A program made the position numbers and the translations under genes. The notes under the pieces are model-generated. The model ran no database searches and was not told the origin of the DNA. It was given only the letters and a program-made list of their open reading frames with translations. DNA of 6,159 bases from an uncultured Chloroflexota bacterium (GTDB lineage Bacteria; Chloroflexota; Dehalococcoidia; UBA3495), in NCBI GenBank assembly GCA_913052545.1, contig CAJXEF010000127.1:1-6159 (forward strand). The letters run 5' to 3'. This document shows positions 4,743-6,159 of this stretch, piece by piece (the stretch's first letter is position 1; each line of letters begins with the position of its first letter).

Positions 4743-6159
4743 CTAAAGTTGAGGTCTCATCCGATGCCAGGGTGTAGCCTGTTCAAATGCGTAGGCCACA
4801 TTAAACAATATAGACTCGGAGAAAGCTTTTCCAATCAACTGCATTCCAACTGGCATATCATCTGAAAAACCACAAGGTACGGACATAGCTGGTAATCCTG
4901 CGATATTAGCAGGAATTGTACAGATATCAACATTATACATTTCAACCGGATCGTGCAATTTAGAGCCCAATGGAAATGCTATGACCGGAGAAGTCGGAGT
5001 GACAAGAACATCAACTTTAGTAAAAATGTCATCGTATTCTTGTCTAATCAACGTCCTAACTCGCTGGGCCTTGGTGTAATAAGCATCATAATATCCGCTA
5101 GAAAGAGCATAGGTGCCCATCATGATACGACGTTTGACCTCCGGGCCAAAACCTTGACCTCTCGTCCTTTCCATCGATTCCCACATGTCTAACGTGTCGC
5201 GATCAGAATATCCAAACTTCACTCCGTCAAAGCGAGCTAAATTAGCGGAACATTCGGATGGTGCAATGATGTAATAGCAGGCTAAAGCGTGTTCAGTATG
5301 TGGCAGTGATACCGTCTCAACCGATGCCCCCAGCGACTGCAATTGTTGTATGGCTTCGTTAAGGGCTTGCTTAACCCCGGGTGATATACCCGGTCCAAAA
5401 AATTCTTCAGGTATACCAATTCGGATCGGAGATCCTTCGTTTAAGGGAGTCGAGGCAGTTGATTTATCCGATAGACCTGTGGCTATCGTAGAATATGGGC
5501 GAGATACACAAGTAGCATCCATTCTATCTGGACCTCTAATTGCGTCAAAAATCAAAGCACAGTCAGCTACATCTTTTGTGATAGGACCAATTTGATCGAA
5601 TGACGATGCATAGGCAATCAGGCCATACCTGCTGACGGATCCATAAGTTGGTTTAAGCCCAACTACTCCATTGAAAGCTGCGGGTTGACGTATACTACCT
5701 CCAGTATCGGATCCGAGGGCATAAGCCACTTCATCCGCTGCAACCGCTGCTCCGCCACCTCCGCTACTACCTCCAGGAACTCTGGTTATATCCCACGGAT
5801 TGTGGGTCGTATGAAAAGCAGAGTACTCACACGATGATCCCATGCCAAATTCGTCCATGTTACCCTTTCCGAGGATAACTGAGTTCTGACTTAATAACTT
5901 ACTTACCACTGTAGCATCAAACGGGGGAACATAATTTTCTAGCATTCGAGAAGCGCATGTCGTCCTAATCCCAGAAGTAGAGATAATATCTTTTACTTGG
6001 AATGGCACACCTGTCAGAAATTGGGCGGATCCACGAGCCAACTTTTCATCGGCTTGAATTGCCTGCTTGATCGCATACGAGTCCGTCACGGAAATAAATG
6101 ATTTCACCTGGGGTTCCACATCCTGAAGCCTTTTTATGTAAGCCTCGGTCAGATCGTAT
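4743..6159 (-). CDS. gatA: Glutamyl-/aspartyl-tRNA amidotransferase subunit A (GatA), 5' end outside the window
   Basis: GatA is the glutaminase subunit of GatCAB, which turns Glu-tRNA-Gln (or Asp-tRNA-Asn) into the amidated form; it releases ammonia from glutamine and passes it to GatB. It belongs to the amidase-signature family. The Ser-cisSer-Lys triad is visible: Lys in PFQVKD, the first Ser of PGGSSGG 75 residues later, and Ser in SDTGGSIRQPA another 24 later, exactly the family spacing. GVVGLKPTYGSVSRYGLIAY and the C-terminal KRRIMMGTYALSSGYYDAYY and DICTIPANIAGLPA stretches are GatA-specific. The frame stays open to the right edge: the residues before the GTG at 6119 read YDLTEAYIKRLQD, a normal GatA N-terminal helix. 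That GTG is therefore internal and about 15 residues are likely missing. The window shows 471 residues against a usual length of about 485. Neither gatC nor gatB is in the window. Confidence 0.96.
   Translation of the reverse strand, partial: YDLTEAYIKRLQDVEPQVKSFISVTDSYAIKQAIQADEKLARGSAQFLTGVPFQVKDIISTSGIRTTCASRMLENYVPPFDATVVSKLLSQNSVILGKGNMDEFGMGSSCEYSAFHTTHNPWDITRVPGGSSGGGGAAVAADEVAYALGSDTGGSIRQPAAFNGVVGLKPTYGSVSRYGLIAYASSFDQIGPITKDVADCALIFDAIRGPDRMDATCVSRPYSTIATGLSDKSTASTPLNEGSPIRIGIPEEFFGPGISPGVKQALNEAIQQLQSLGASVETVSLPHTEHALACYYIIAPSECSANLARFDGVKFGYSDRDTLDMWESMERTRGQGFGPEVKRRIMMGTYALSSGYYDAYYTKAQRVRTLIRQEYDDIFTKVDVLVTPTSPVIAFPLGSKLHDPVEMYNVDICTIPANIAGLPAMSVPCGFSDDMPVGMQLIGKAFSESILFNVAYAFEQATPWHRMRPQL

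Noticed and set aside
2650..5595. Several plus-strand open frames of 79-94 codons within the comD-like, asnS and gatA genes
   Set aside because: They lie wholly opposite strongly conserved coding sequence and show no recognisable protein features; they are shadows.
6117..6119. GTG as the start codon of gatA
   Set aside because: The frame continues upstream to the window edge with a normal GatA N-terminal sequence (LTEAYIKRLQD), so this GTG is an internal valine codon.

Overview
The window holds ordinary bacterial chromosome of moderate to low GC (roughly low-to-mid 40s percent, judged by eye). It uses the standard code, has clear Shine-Dalgarno sites and is densely packed. GatA and AsnRS are bacterial-type housekeeping proteins. 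Free-living bacterial lineages such as marine Chloroflexota (SAR202-like) would fit the combination of a DtxR-type regulator with a split ComDE-type decarboxylase, but that placement is a guess; phylogeny of AsnRS or GatA would settle it. There are no rRNA or tRNA genes, insertion sequences or CRISPR arrays.

Layout. One gene is on the plus strand (74-817), a DtxR/MntR/IdeR-family metal-dependent repressor with a C-terminal FeoA-like domain. Everything else is on the minus strand and reads toward it. From the right edge there is a housekeeping pair: gatA (its 5' end is cut off by the window edge) and, 16 bases later, asnS. A gap of 299 bases follows, with a near-consensus sigma-70 promoter for the next unit. 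That unit is a four-gene set: a ComD-like alpha subunit (PYR domain), a ComE-like beta subunit (PP domain), a 106-residue two-helix membrane protein, and a second ComE-like paralogue in which the thiamine-diphosphate/Mg motif is destroyed.

How the genes may work together. The alpha and beta subunits should assemble into a TPP-dependent 2-oxoacid decarboxylase of the sulfopyruvate/phosphonopyruvate type, giving sulfoacetaldehyde or a similar aldehyde plus CO2. The last gene looks like a duplicated beta subunit turned pseudoenzyme, kept as an intact reading frame with its own ribosome binding site. A 21-bp near-perfect dyad whose half-site starts TTAGGTT, like the classical DtxR box, lies on the -10/+1 region of the decarboxylase promoter. 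This raises the untested possibility that the convergent DtxR-family gene controls the decarboxylase unit. The points most worth a second look are the degenerate paralogue, the operator-like dyad and the unusual metal-ligand set of the regulator.
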